DNA of 64,000 nt from Candidatus Jettenia sp. (GTDB lineage Bacteria > Planctomycetota > Brocadiia > Brocadiales > Brocadiaceae). The position numbers and the translations under genes were made by a program. Shown here one piece after another: positions 1 to 9,153 of this stretch (within the stretch, counting starts at the first letter, position 1; each line of letters begins with the position of its first letter). The notes under the pieces were generated by a model, which ran no database searches, was not told the DNA's origin, and worked only from the letters and a program-made list of their open reading frames with translations. Where the stretch lies: positions 248,001 through 312,000 of the forward strand of contig CP091278.1 of NCBI GenBank assembly GCA_021650895.1. The letters run 5' to 3'.

Positions 1-1
1 T

Positions 2-136
2 ATTGGCTGGACGGTAGCAATTTCTGAAGAAAAAGTGGTTTTCATTGTAGTTAATGCAGAGACCGCGGTTGATAACAAATTGAGCCTCCTATTACACTCA
101 TGGAGACAGAAGGTAAAGAAGGTGCTCCGATTGTGA
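2..136 (+). CDS. Possible 3' end of a gene entering from the left edge
   Basis: A frame open from the left edge ends at TGA 134-136 and gives 44 residues with no family I recognise. A second frame opens just after a TGATAA and ends in a Gly-rich tail at TAG around 157-159, so the real gene end, if any, may involve a frame change. Nothing downstream continues it. Treat as a possible gene remnant only. Confidence 0.2.
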   Translation: MGWTVAISEEKVVFIVVNAETAVDNKLSLLLHSWRQKVKKVLRL

Positions 137-176
137 CAATTCCTGCTGGTGGAGGTTAGATATAAATATAATGTGT

Positions 177-430
177 AGGAAATTCAATTCCGTAGGGCAA
201 CCCTTTAGGGTTGCTCTCCCGTGCACGTTCAGGCGGGGAAGCAAGGCTAAAGCCTTGCCCTACATTTTGATAAGAGATAAAAGATGCCGAAGGCCTAATT
301 CAATGTTTAGGAATTTCAATGTTTTGTTGTAGGGGAGAACCTTGTGTTCGCCCAAATGGAAACAAGGAGAAACGTTTTGAGCCGTGCAGGGCAAGGGTGA
401 ATACAAGGTTCGCCCCTACATGAATGACAA
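177..430. repeat. R1 and R2 intergenic hairpin repeats
   Basis: About 190-266 is a complete copy of repeat R1: two short hairpins (a GGGCAACCC...GGGTTGC arm pair and an AGCAAGGCTAAAGCCTTGC arm) separated by a short linker with CCCGTGCACGTTCAGGCGGG. About 330-420 is an R2-type inverted pair, GTAGGGG...AACCTTGTGTTCGCCC facing a diverged reverse copy ending CGCCCCTAC. Both families recur between genes across the window. No gene is visible in 137-566. Confidence 0.8.
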
Positions 431-566
431 ATAAAGTAGCCACAGAAGACACAGGGATTGTAACATTTCCTCTCTGTGATCTCTGTGCCTTCTGTAGCTA
501 AAGTTGCCGAAGACATAACTTGTAGCATTGCCTATGTGAAATGTTGCAAGTTGTAAAGGCAGGTCA

Positions 567-1460
567 ATGGATTCTTTGTCGATGGTTGAAAAAGAGGTGG
601 GTGGATTACTTTACAGCATAAACCTATTGGTGCTTTTTGTATGCATGGTCGCTTTTTTCCTCCTGGCGTTTGAAGGCAGCTTTCGATTCGGACACCTCAT
701 TTGAACAAAGGTTGATGAGATAGCAAAATCATGGATTAGCACCATTGATGTGGCAATTCTCGGTATACTTGCCCTCCTTTTGGGGTTTACCTTTTCTATG
801 TCTCTCTCACGTTTTGACCTTCGTAAGCAACTGGTTATTGAGGAGGCCAATGCCATCGGCACAACCTATTTGAGGGCACAACTACTGCCAGAACCCTACA
901 TGACGGAAATATCTGATCTGCTGCGCCACTATGTCGACGTACGGTTGGAAGGTACACAACCGGGGAATCTCCATGATGCGGTCGTCAAGTCAGAACAGTT
1001 ACAGAATCAACTTTGGCTGCGTGCCGTTGATATCAGCAAAAAGACATCATCATCAATGATTCTTGTGCTGTTTCTGAATTCTCTAAATGAAATGATCGAT
1101 CTTCATGCCAAGCGCCTGGCTGCCTTCGAGAACCGCGTTCCTCAAACGGTTTGATACTGTTTGTTCATATGTGGAACCATAACGGTACTGGTTACGGGCT
1201 ATGGATGCGGTTTGGGTAACCGGCGGAATTTCGTACCCGCAGCAATGATGTCGCTCATTCTGGCGATGATCATTCTGGTGATCATGGATCTCGACCGGCC
1301 CCCAGCATGGGTTTATCAGGGTGAGCCAGCAGAGCCTGATCAGGCTTCAACAAAGTTTAAATCCCGAATCGGCGTCCTCAACGGCATCGGAAGTAAAATA
1401 AAATATTTTAATGTAAAAATACAAGGAAATTCAATGCTTTGTTGTAGGGGCAGGTTTTAA
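567..1460 (+). pseudogene. DUF4239-like membrane protein with two in-frame TGA stops
   Basis: One continuous frame from ATG 567 encodes an N-terminal membrane helix, a second helix, the sequence GFTFSMSLSRFD followed by EEANAIGTTYLRA, and a C-terminal pair of helices ending in IMDLDRP. This order resembles the DUF4239 (bestrophin-like) membrane family as I recall it. The frame is broken by TGA at 702-704 and TGA at 1152-1154 without any frame change. The second stop lies in RVPQTV-stop-YCLF, where the family commonly has Trp, so TGG to TGA is likely. The frame finally runs into an R2 repeat and stops at 1458-1460. Other genes here end in TGA normally, so general UGA recoding is unlikely. Probably a decayed gene; sequencing error is less likely for two substitutions. 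Confidence 0.6.
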
Positions 1461-1473
1461 ACCTGCCCCTACT
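1441..1473. repeat. R2 palindromic repeat
   Basis: GTAGGGGCAGGTTT and AAACCTGCCCCTAC form 14-bp perfect arms around a single T. The same unit recurs at about 5046-5075. It overlaps the end of the broken frame upstream. The remaining stretch 1474-1712 holds no gene I can support. Confidence 0.75.
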
Positions 1474-1712
1474 GGTGTTCGCCTTAGTCCTGTACGATTC
1501 AAAACAGGTGTGCTTTACTAAGGGGGTTAGGAGGTTGTTTTTAATCGGCTAAGGGACAGCATTTGTCATTTTCGATGCCTGTCTCAATAGGAAAATTTCA
1601 TATAAATCTCGTGAAGAATAATAACAAAAGAGGGTTTCATCTATTCTCTTTATGTATGGGTATTCTTTTTCGATGACTGGCTTGCTTTGAATAATAAAGA
1701 AAGGTACTCCTA

Positions 1713-2468
1713 ATGAAAAGAGTGAGTTTTTTTCTGGTTGTAATTATTATACTTTTCCACATCTTGATATGTTCAGTAACTGCACAGACAACCTCTGTTA
1801 ATCAGTTCCAGACAACCGCTTCAAGCGGTCAACAGGCACAGTATATCTTAGGCATTCCCGAGATATTCACCTTTTTTATGTTTATGCTGGGGCCTATCAA
1901 AGTTTTGGTCCCGTTTGTTAAGATGACTAGAGACACTGATACAAGGTTTCGGCGTAAACTTGCACTTATAGCAACCCTCATCTCCACCATTGGTTGTCTT
2001 GTTGCTGCTTTTATGGGGCAAAGGATACTGAAATCCTGGCATATTTCAATCTCTGCCCTCATGCTTGCAGGGGGAATAATTCTTTTCCTGGTGGCACTGC
2101 AAATGATCATGCAGATGTATTCGTTACCTCGCCGGAATGGGACAACATCATCCACCCCAACGCTCGCTATGGCTGTTTCTCCGCTCTCCTTCCCTACGAT
2201 TGTCACCCCGTATGGAATTGCTATGCTTATTATACTCATGGCATCAGCGCAGGATGTCACACGGCAGGCCGGAATTATTGGTGCATTGTTAGCGATTATG
2301 GTTCTCAATCTCCTCACGATGCTGTTTGCTCACAGGATACTAAAGGTTATTGGTGTTATAACCCTGCAAATTCTCGGCAGTGTGCTCGGTGTACTGCAGG
2401 TTGCACTTGGAATAGAAATCATACTTCAAACCTTAATAAAAATGGGGTTAATGGTAAAAACGTCGTGA
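1713..2468 (+). CDS. MarC-family integral membrane protein
   Basis: This 251-residue protein has an N-terminal signal-like helix (residues 5-25) and then about six hydrophobic segments. The block IFTFFMFMLGPIKVLVPF near residue 52 and the LSFPTIVTPYGIA block near residue 157 match the UPF0056/MarC family, where the two paired G-P/P motifs are hallmarks. MarC proteins are inner-membrane proteins of unsettled function; the old link to multiple antibiotic resistance is not supported for E. coli MarC. An AAAGG sequence lies shortly before ATG 1713. The gene stands alone between repeats, so context gives no substrate. The signal-like extension before the first MarC helix is slightly longer than usual. 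Family confidence is high, function is unknown. Confidence 0.85.
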   Translation: MKRVSFFLVVIIILFHILICSVTAQTTSVNQFQTTASSGQQAQYILGIPEIFTFFMFMLGPIKVLVPFVKMTRDTDTRFRRKLALIATLISTIGCLVAAFMGQRILKSWHISISALMLAGGIILFLVALQMIMQMYSLPRRNGTTSSTPTLAMAVSPLSFPTIVTPYGIAMLIILMASAQDVTRQAGIIGALLAIMVLNLLTMLFAHRILKVIGVITLQILGSVLGVLQVALGIEIILQTLIKMGLMVKTS

Positions 2469-2489
2469 TTATTTAAAATAAAGCGTAAA

Positions 2490-2620
2490 ATTGATGGTAG
2501 GGGCGAACCTTGTGTTCGCCCTCATTATGGAAAAATACATTTTAGTATCTTAAAAAATTTTTTGACATTTTCGGCAAAGATGTTTTCTGTAGTGGCAAGG
2601 CACGCCTTGCCACTACTGTC
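2490..2620. repeat. Half R2 unit and a short palindrome after marC-like gene
   Basis: About 2501-2521 is half of an R2-type repeat (GTAGGGGCGAACC...TTCGCCC). At 2591-2614 AGTGGCAAGG and CCTTGCCACT form 10-bp arms around a CACG loop. Either could end the preceding transcript, but neither has a clear following T-run. Confidence 0.55.
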
Positions 2621-2655
2621 TCTTCCGACTCGTTTGGGTTAGGGAAAGAAAGGAT

Positions 2656-2802
2656 ATGAAGTTCATGATACCGAATAATTATGTAAAAATGAAAAAAAGT
2701 AATAATTGTTTCATGATATTGATAGTATTTTTATTGTTATTTATCAACATGCCTTCCTTTGCTGAAGACGGGAGGGAAGTGGAGATGATAAGAATGCGTT
2801 AG
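2656..2802 (+). pseudogene. Remnant of a small exported protein gene
   Basis: ATG 2656, preceded by GAAAGGAT, starts a 48-residue frame with a typical signal peptide: Lys-rich start, hydrophobic core FMILIVFLLLFINM and a possible cleavage after SFA. It then stops at TAG 2800-2802. A neighbouring frame continues as a plausible polar protein segment up to a TGA near 2849, so a frameshift shortly after the signal peptide would extend the protein slightly. The body of the protein is missing. I read it as the decayed 5' end of an exported-protein gene. The stretch 2850-3132 holds no recognisable gene. Confidence 0.4.
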
Positions 2803-3132
2803 ATGTTACGATCCATGGACCTGTGTTAGGAGTGGGAATCCGTTTTTGAGGTTTTTCAAATATTAAATTTTAAAATTTAATATTCAAATGTTCGAAAGAG
2901 TCAAACACAAAGAGGCTATTAAAAATATCTCCAAAACTGGTCTTATAGTCTGCGATTAAACCAAAACGATGAGCAGCTCTACACCAAGAGTTCAATGGTG
3001 TGGTTCTGTGTAGTGGTACATCCTTTTTTATAGCAATAAGCTTGAAAATAAATGCTTCTATCAAGAATATCTGGACTGATAAAAAGTGGAGAGACTATTT
3101 GGTAATATTGAGACAAAGAAAGGAGTAATAAC

Positions 3133-4689
3133 ATGATGGTTTTTCGATTTAGCATTGTAGTTATGTGTCTGATAATTTTTACTTTACTTTTTAACACAAA
3201 TCATGCAGTTGCCGCTGCCAAGGACAAAAAACCCAACATCCTCATCATCTGGGGAGATGATATCGGCTGGCACAATCCCAGTTGTTACCATCGCGGTATG
3301 ATGGGTTATCAAACGCCTAACATTGACAGACTCGCAAAGGAGGGTGCTATGTTTACTGACTGGTATGGCCAGCAGAGTTGTACTGCCGGGCGTGCGGCAT
3401 TTATTACTGGCCAAAGCCCTTTACGTACCGGACTTCTGAAGGTAGGATTGCCCGGTGCGAAAGAAGGGCTGATGAAAGAAGATCCGACCATTGCCGATCT
3501 GCTCAAACCGATGGGCTATGTTACCGGACAATTTGGCAAGAACCATTTAGGCGACCGGGATGAGCATCTACCAACGAATCACGGCTTTGATGAATTCTTC
3601 GGTAACCTTTATCACCTCAATGCAGAAGAGGAACCTGAGCATCCGGACTATCCGAAGAATCCTGAATTTAAGAAAAAGTTCGGCCCGCGTGGCGTGATTC
3701 ACAGCTTCGCCAATGGCAAGATTACAGACACCGGACCGCTGACAAAGAAGCGTATGGAAACCGTGGATGATGAAGTCACCAAAGAGGCATTGCGTTTCAT
3801 TGAAAAAGCCAATGAGGATGGTAAACCGTTTTTCGTTTGGTGGAACTCCACCCGTATGCACATCTGGACACACTTGAAGAAGGAGTCTAAAGGTAAGACC
3901 GGCCTTGGCATTTATCCCGACGGCATGGTCGAACATGATGAACACATCGGCCAGTTGCTCAAAAAGCTCGACGACCTTGGTATTGCCAATAACACCATTG
4001 TAATGTATTCGACCGACAACGGTGCAGAATGTTTCTCATGGCCCGATGGAGGTACAACACCGTTTCGCAGCGAAAAAAACTCTAACTGGGAAGGCGGTTA
4101 CCGCGTTCCCTGCATTATCCGTTGGCCGGGAGTCGTCAAACCTGGCACGGTGATCAACAACATCGGCTCGCATGAGGATGTGCTGCAAACCTTGCTGGCT
4201 GCTGCCGGCGAACCAGATATCGACGAAAAGTTGGAGAAAGGTTACAAGTCCGGCGACAAATCCTTTCATGTTCACCTTGATGGCTACAATCTTCTGCCCG
4301 CACTCAAAGGTGAATCCGAATGGCCGCGTAAGGAATTCTTCTACTTCAGCGACGATGGCAACCTGGTGAACCTCCGTTACAACCAGTGGAAAATTGTCTT
4401 TGCCGAGCAGCGTGAGCATGGTTTCAACGTGTGGCAGGAATCTCTGATGACGCTGCGTTTACCCAAGCTGTTCAATCTCCGTACCGACCCATTTGAGCGG
4501 GCAGACCACGAGGCTGCTGATTATCCGCGGTGGCGCGCGGAGCGTCTTTTCCTGCTCATTCCGGCGCAGGCGTTCGTAGGACAATACCTCCAGACCTTCA
4601 AGGAGTTTCCACCTCGCCAGAAGCCTGGCAGCTTCAACCTCGACCGGGTGCTGGAGAAACTTCAGGAAGCCGGTGGAGGCAACAAATAA
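3133..4689 (+). CDS. Exported arylsulfatase, formylglycine type
   Basis: A 518-residue sulfatase that hydrolyses sulfate esters outside the cytoplasm. Residues 1-28 form a signal peptide ending in AVAA. Residues 34-46 (PNILIIWGDDIGW) carry the paired metal-binding Asp. SCTAGR at residues 82-87 is the C-x-A-x-R form of the sulfatase signature; Cys83 would be converted to formylglycine by FGE or a radical SAM maturase. FGKNHLGD near 135 and STDNGAE near 297 are further conserved sulfatase blocks. AGGAG at 3121-3125, seven bases before ATG 3133, supports the start. The gene is monocistronic. No FGE gene is visible in the window. Planctomycetes are rich in sulfatases, but the natural substrate cannot be read from the sequence. 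Confidence 0.92.
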   Translation: MMVFRFSIVVMCLIIFTLLFNTNHAVAAAKDKKPNILIIWGDDIGWHNPSCYHRGMMGYQTPNIDRLAKEGAMFTDWYGQQSCTAGRAAFITGQSPLRTGLLKVGLPGAKEGLMKEDPTIADLLKPMGYVTGQFGKNHLGDRDEHLPTNHGFDEFFGNLYHLNAEEEPEHPDYPKNPEFKKKFGPRGVIHSFANGKITDTGPLTKKRMETVDDEVTKEALRFIEKANEDGKPFFVWWNSTRMHIWTHLKKESKGKTGLGIYPDGMVEHDEHIGQLLKKLDDLGIANNTIVMYSTDNGAECFSWPDGGTTPFRSEKNSNWEGGYRVPCIIRWPGVVKPGTVINNIGSHEDVLQTLLAAAGEPDIDEKLEKGYKSGDKSFHVHLDGYNLLPALKGESEWPRKEFFYFSDDGNLVNLRYNQWKIVFAEQREHGFNVWQESLMTLRLPKLFNLRTDPFERADHEAADYPRWRAERLFLLIPAQAFVGQYLQTFKEFPPRQKPGSFNLDRVLEKLQEAGGGNK

Positions 4690-5111
4690 GGAAGCAAGGC
4701 TAAAGCCTTGCCCCACATCACAATAACAGGTAAAAGTTGCCAAAGGCCTAGTTTAATGTATAGGAATTTCAAAGTTTTTCATGATGCCGTTAACACACCC
4801 CTACTCCAATTGGAGAGACGCAAAATCTTGCGTTTCTCCAGGGGAATGAACCCACCCCTAACCCCTCCCAAGAGGGGAATAAAAAAAGTCCCCTCTCGGG
4901 AGGGGATTTAGGGGTGGGTAAATCGGGAGGAAATCCATCCCTTAGCCCCATCCAGAGAGCATTGGGGTGGGTAAAAAAGAATAGTCATTGGGTTTTGCCT
5001 TTTAAAACCCAACCTAATGTAATGTTTAGGAATTTCAATGTTTTGTTGTAGGGGCAGGTTTAAAACCTGCCCCTACACCGGTGTTATAAAAAGTCGCCGA
5101 AGGCCTAATTT
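4690..5111. repeat. Repeat cluster: R1 half, R3 unit, R2 unit
   Basis: No gene. 4692-4720 is half of R1 (GCAAGGCTAAAGCCTTGCC). Around 4812-4837 is a short palindrome of the GAGACGCAAAATCTTGCG type. About 4848-4960 is an R3 unit: an inverted pair of CACCCCTAACCCCTCCC and GGGAGGGGATTTAGGGGTG. About 5044-5077 is an R2 palindrome. The last bases (GCCGAAGGCCTAATT) are themselves a repeat motif that runs up to the start of the next gene. Confidence 0.75.
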
Positions 5112-7496
5112 ATGATGCACAGAGAGATAATAAAGCGTTATTTTATGTTTTTCCAAATGTTTCGAATACTGGTTATTTTCGTATCTTTCCTCATATGCAT
5201 GAGCTGCCAAAAAACAAAAAAGGAAACACACCCTCAGGCATCAATGAGCGCACACTACGTCGGTAGAGAGGCATGCAAGCCGTGCCATGAAAATATCTAT
5301 GCACAATATACCGGTTCTGATCACGACCTTGCAATGGATTATGCTGTCGATGCGACTGTGTTCGGGGATTTCAACAATACTTCGTTCAATCATCATGATG
5401 TGACTTCGAAGTTTTATAAAAGAGATGGCAAGTTTTTTGTTTTCACCGAAGGTTTTAGAGGTAAATTCCAGGAGTTTGCCATTAAATACACCTTCGGTGT
5501 GCGGCCTTTGCAGCAGTATCTGGTTGAATTTCCCGATGGGCGTGTGCAGACTCTGCCTCTGTGCTGGGATACGAGACCGAAAGAGCAAGGCGGCCAGCGC
5601 TGGTTTCACATCTACGGCAACGAGCGTATTCCGCCAGGTGATATTCTCTACTGGACAAGAATTTCACAGAACTGGAACTATATGTGTGCTGAGTGCCATT
5701 CCACTAACCTGAAAAAAAACTACGATGCAGCCACAGACCGATACAACACTACGTGGTCTGAGATTGATGTATCATGCGAGGCATGTCACGGCCCTGGCTC
5801 GCTGCACGTTGAATGGGCGGAGGCAGAGGCAAGAGGTGAGGATACACAAGACTACACTGACATGGGCCTGTCCATCCGCTTGAAGGATGACAATGACGAA
5901 GAGGTAACCTGGTTGCTCGACAAAAAGCTATCCACTTATAAGCCAAGTACTCCACAGCGCAGACAAAAAGAGGTTGAGATGTGTGCCCGATGTCACAGTC
6001 GCCGGGGGGTTATTAGTGAGGACTATGTTTACGGAAGACCGTTACTTGACACCCATTACCCGCAAGTGCTGGAAGCAAATCTTTACTATCCGGACGGACA
6101 GATTCGTGATGAGGTCTATGAGTATGGCTCATTTTTACAAAGCAAGATGTATCAGGCCGGCATTGTTTGCACGGATTGTCATGACCCACACAGTACCCGT
6201 CGCCGGAAAGAGGGTAATGAATTATGCTACTCGTGTCATCAAACAGAGAAATATGGTTCCCGCGAGCACCATTTTCATAAGATGGGTTCATCAGGCTCGC
6301 AGTGTGTCGAATGTCATATGCCGGCCCGCACTTACATGGTCGTCGATACGCGCCGGGATCACAGCTTTCGTGTTCCGCGTCCTGACTTATCGAAGAAACT
6401 GGGTGTGCCAAATGCCTGCAACGATTGCCATGCGGATAAGTCAACGGAATGGGCATCAGAACATTTTGGGAAGTGGTACGGGACTCCAAAGTCGGGAAAG
6501 CATTACGGTGAGATTTTTTGGGCTGCCAGTCGCTGTATTCCGGGTACCGATGGCGATCTCATTCGTTTGGCTGAAGATAATCAACGATCACCGATAGTGC
6601 GTGCCACAGCGATATTTTTGCTGCGGAACTATCCCTCCGAAGCATCGTTAGAAACCCTTAGGAAAATGCTGCAAGATGCCAATCCGCTCGTTCGTTCTGA
6701 AGCCGTTACCTCTTTGGACATCTTGCCGCCGGAGGGTCGGGCACAGTACCTGCTGCCGATGTTACATGATCCGGTACGACTGGTGCGTACATTTGCTGCA
6801 CGATCTTTAGCGTCGATCCCGACAAATTTGCTGTCAGAAGCGACGTTAAAGCAACGCGAGGCTGCCATCAAAGAATATGAAGAAACACAGATGCTCAATG
6901 CTGATTATCCTGCGGCACACATAAATCTGGGGAATCTCTACCTCGACCGTGGCGAGTATGACCGTGCCGCAGCTTCATATAAGAAAGCCGTCGAGATCGA
7001 ACCGGTCTTTATCCCCGGATATATTAACCTTGCAGATGTTTATCGCGTTCAGAACCAGGATGAAAAAGGAAGAAATGTCTTAGAGCAAGCATTGTACCTC
7101 GCACCAAAATCTGCGCCGATACATCATGCTCTAGGCCTGTTGATGATTCGCACCGGTGAGCACAAGAAAGCCTTACACCATTTGCGCAAGGCTGCAATAC
7201 GTGCCCCGGAGAATACACGATACAGTTATGTGTATGGGATAGCACTGGATTCACAAAAGATGCCAGAACAGGCGATATCGGTTCTCAAGAAGGCCTTAAA
7301 CCATAACCCATATGATCCTGATTTGCTGGTTTCTCTAACTATGATTTATCGTGACAGAGGCGAGTTTGGACAGGCGTTAAAGTATGCTGCCAGATTAGCC
7401 AAGAACTATCCTGAGAACCAGGATTATCAGCAATTGGAAAAGCATTTAATAATCTTAGCTGACCGGCAGGAAGAAAAACCTGATAGACGAGACTAA
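5112..7496 (+). CDS. Eight-heme cytochrome c fused to HEAT and TPR repeats
   Basis: A 794-residue exported protein. A hydrophobic N-terminus ends in LICMSC, which resembles a lipobox, so it may be a lipoprotein. Eight CxxCH heme sites lie at about residues 55, 192, 222, 291, 353, 372, 398 and 436. Residues about 480-580 look like HEAT-type helical repeats, and about 590-785 hold several TPR repeats (NADYPAAHINLGNLYLDRGE and following). Multiheme-TPR fusions of this kind occur in planctomycetes and deltaproteobacteria; the hemes would carry or accept electrons outside the cytoplasm and the repeats would bind partners. Position 5112 lies at the edge of a repeat and has no ribosome site, so Met12 (5145) or Met16 (5157) may be the real start. 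The exact redox partner is unknown. Confidence 0.85.
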   Translation: MMHREIIKRYFMFFQMFRILVIFVSFLICMSCQKTKKETHPQASMSAHYVGREACKPCHENIYAQYTGSDHDLAMDYAVDATVFGDFNNTSFNHHDVTSKFYKRDGKFFVFTEGFRGKFQEFAIKYTFGVRPLQQYLVEFPDGRVQTLPLCWDTRPKEQGGQRWFHIYGNERIPPGDILYWTRISQNWNYMCAECHSTNLKKNYDAATDRYNTTWSEIDVSCEACHGPGSLHVEWAEAEARGEDTQDYTDMGLSIRLKDDNDEEVTWLLDKKLSTYKPSTPQRRQKEVEMCARCHSRRGVISEDYVYGRPLLDTHYPQVLEANLYYPDGQIRDEVYEYGSFLQSKMYQAGIVCTDCHDPHSTRRRKEGNELCYSCHQTEKYGSREHHFHKMGSSGSQCVECHMPARTYMVVDTRRDHSFRVPRPDLSKKLGVPNACNDCHADKSTEWASEHFGKWYGTPKSGKHYGEIFWAASRCIPGTDGDLIRLAEDNQRSPIVRATAIFLLRNYPSEASLETLRKMLQDANPLVRSEAVTSLDILPPEGRAQYLLPMLHDPVRLVRTFAARSLASIPTNLLSEATLKQREAAIKEYEETQMLNADYPAAHINLGNLYLDRGEYDRAAASYKKAVEIEPVFIPGYINLADVYRVQNQDEKGRNVLEQALYLAPKSAPIHHALGLLMIRTGEHKKALHHLRKAAIRAPENTRYSYVYGIALDSQKMPEQAISVLKKALNHNPYDPDLLVSLTMIYRDRGEFGQALKYAARLAKNYPENQDYQQLEKHLIILADRQEEKPDRRD

Positions 7497-7708
7497 GAGC
7501 CTATCCGAAAGTAAGGGTTGTCGTTCTGTATGAAGGTAGAGGTTTGAAACTTGTCTCTACAAAAGATGATATTGGGGTTTTCAGATAAGCTCGAAGATTT
7601 GCTCGGTAGGAGTGTATATCGATTGTACCAAAAACTTGAGAGAAGATAGCCGCCACGCCTGGTTTTAATATTGATTTAAGTGGTAAGTTTTCAGACGATG
7701 AGGTTATT

Positions 7709-8359
7709 ATGGCAATAGAACAAATACCGGATAAAAAAGAACGCTTCAAACATTTTACTGAGCTGGCGACAACAGTTATTATCGCCCTTGCGACACTGTC
7801 TTCAGCATGGTGTACCTATCAGGCTACACTATGGGGAGGGATTCAAATATTTCGATTGAGTGAAGTGAGTGCTTTAGGACGTAGGAGTTCAGAAAAAACA
7901 GTACATGCCGGACAAATGCGTATGATAGATGGGATACTCTTTGTTGAGTATCTCAAAGCCAACAGCCGTAATCAAAAATCTCTTACTGACTTCTTTTATC
8001 AGCGTTTTAGACCTGAAGCAAAACGGGCAACTGATGCATGGCTTGCCACCAGACCGATTGAGAATCCTCAGGCCCCATCGCATCCTTTTATGATGGAGGA
8101 ATACAGACTTGAATCGGAACAAGAAGCAAAACGGTTGGATGAAGAATCGGTACAGAAGCATGAGGAAGCCAGACAGGCCAACCAAAATTCCGACAATTAC
8201 ATTATGCTTACAGTACTCTTTGCATCGGTTATGTTCTTTGGTGGTATCTCAACGCAGTTTGACATTCTCAGGTATAGAATTACGTTGACAGTCATTAGTG
8301 GAATACTCCTTTGTACAGCCATCGGAATGTTATGTACGAATCCTATAGCATTTGAGTAA
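7709..8359 (+). CDS. DUF4337-like membrane protein of unknown function
   Basis: A 216-residue protein with one hydrophobic segment near residues 18-38, a long polar, Glu/Gln-rich middle (likely helical, residues 60-155) and two membrane segments at about 162-180 and 190-208. This arrangement, and the N-terminal SAWCTYQATLW, resembles a small membrane family (DUF4337-like) seen in many Gram-negative genomes; the match is from memory. GAGG lies a few bases before ATG 7709. The upstream 7497-7708 contains no gene. Function is not known. Confidence 0.6.
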   Translation: MAIEQIPDKKERFKHFTELATTVIIALATLSSAWCTYQATLWGGIQIFRLSEVSALGRRSSEKTVHAGQMRMIDGILFVEYLKANSRNQKSLTDFFYQRFRPEAKRATDAWLATRPIENPQAPSHPFMMEEYRLESEQEAKRLDEESVQKHEEARQANQNSDNYIMLTVLFASVMFFGGISTQFDILRYRITLTVISGILLCTAIGMLCTNPIAFE

Positions 8360-8370
8360 AATAACAGTGT

Positions 8371-8574
8371 ATGGTTAGTTATTCTATAGATACCTTAGCT
8401 AGAAATACTCCAGTAATTTTTATTAGTGTAATACTTCATTACGATGGAAAAACATGGAATCATATGTTTCATGGGTTTGATATGTGGCTCAACGACATTT
8501 ATGAATTTGGTGACAACGATATTTTTGTTGTCGGTGAACGAGGCACGATTCTCCATTGTGCTACAATTACTTAA
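8371..8574 (+). pseudogene. Fragment of a beta-propeller-type repeat protein
   Basis: A 67-residue frame contains ILHYDGKTW followed by DIYEFGDNDIFVVGERGTILH. This is the repeat unit of proteins with many HYDGxxW...VWGxxxxDVFAVGxxGTILHYDG blades. Only about one and a half units remain, with no signal peptide and no ribosome site, and an IS630 element lies 66 bases downstream. I read it as a remnant of a larger gene. Confidence 0.45.
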
Positions 8575-8712
8575 CTTTAATACAGGGGGTTTGGTTACGG
8601 CTTGCTGTATTATATTATCCGTTATTATATCATTACACTACTAGTCCTGCTTCTATTTAAATTGCACCTATAAATATATTTTGGTATACTTCTTCCAAGG
8701 AAGGATGCGATT

Positions 8713-9153
8713 ATGCCAAAAAAAATATATAATGTTCAATTAAGCGAAAGAGAACGAGAAGAGTTAGAAACGTATGTAAAACAAGGGAAAAAATCAGCCA
8801 GAGCAATAAATCGAGCACGTATTTTATTACTGTCAAATGAGGGTAAGATCGATGACGAAATAATCAGTGTATTAGGGGTTTGTAGAACAGCCATATATAA
8901 AATGCGGAAGAAGTTCACGCAAAGCAAGTTTGATACTATCGTGGAATTGCTACAAGAGAAGCCTCGAAGCGGCCAGCCTCTCAAAGTAGATAAGAGGGTG
9001 GAATCTGCTGTTTCCATGATAGCCTGTTCAGAGCCTCCCCAAGGGGCTGTACGATGGACACTGGAGTTAATAGGGGAGAAACTGGTAGAGTTAAAAGTAG
9101 TAGAATCCCTTTGTTTAGAAAGTGTAAGAAAGGCTTTAAAAAAAACGAACTGA
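8713..9153 (+). CDS. IS630 transposase, N-terminal frame (DNA-binding)
   Basis: A 146-residue frame with a helix-turn-helix region (about residues 25-62, DDEIISVLGVCRTAIYKMRKK) typical of the IS630 transposase N-terminus, followed by a second winged-helix-like segment. It ends at TGA 9151-9153, just after an eight-A run at 9138-9145. Codons TTA AAA AAA form an A-AAA-AAA slippery heptamer, and slipping back one base joins this frame to the next one. Programmed -1 frameshifting is known in several IS families and would produce full transposase. Confidence 0.85.
   Translation: MPKKIYNVQLSEREREELETYVKQGKKSARAINRARILLLSNEGKIDDEIISVLGVCRTAIYKMRKKFTQSKFDTIVELLQEKPRSGQPLKVDKRVESAVSMIACSEPPQGAVRWTLELIGEKLVELKVVESLCLESVRKALKKTN

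Noticed and set aside
567-1460. Selenocysteine or an altered genetic code to explain the internal TGA codons
   Set aside because: Several clear genes here end at TGA, no SECIS-like hairpin is evident, and the positions fit Trp rather than Cys.
1829-2317. Long antisense frame opposite the MarC-like gene
   Set aside because: It mirrors the codon structure of a clear gene on the other strand and has no features of its own.
5974-6597. A 207-codon frame overlapping the eight-heme gene
   Set aside because: Composition is Cys/Arg/Met-heavy nonsense from an alternative frame of the heme gene.
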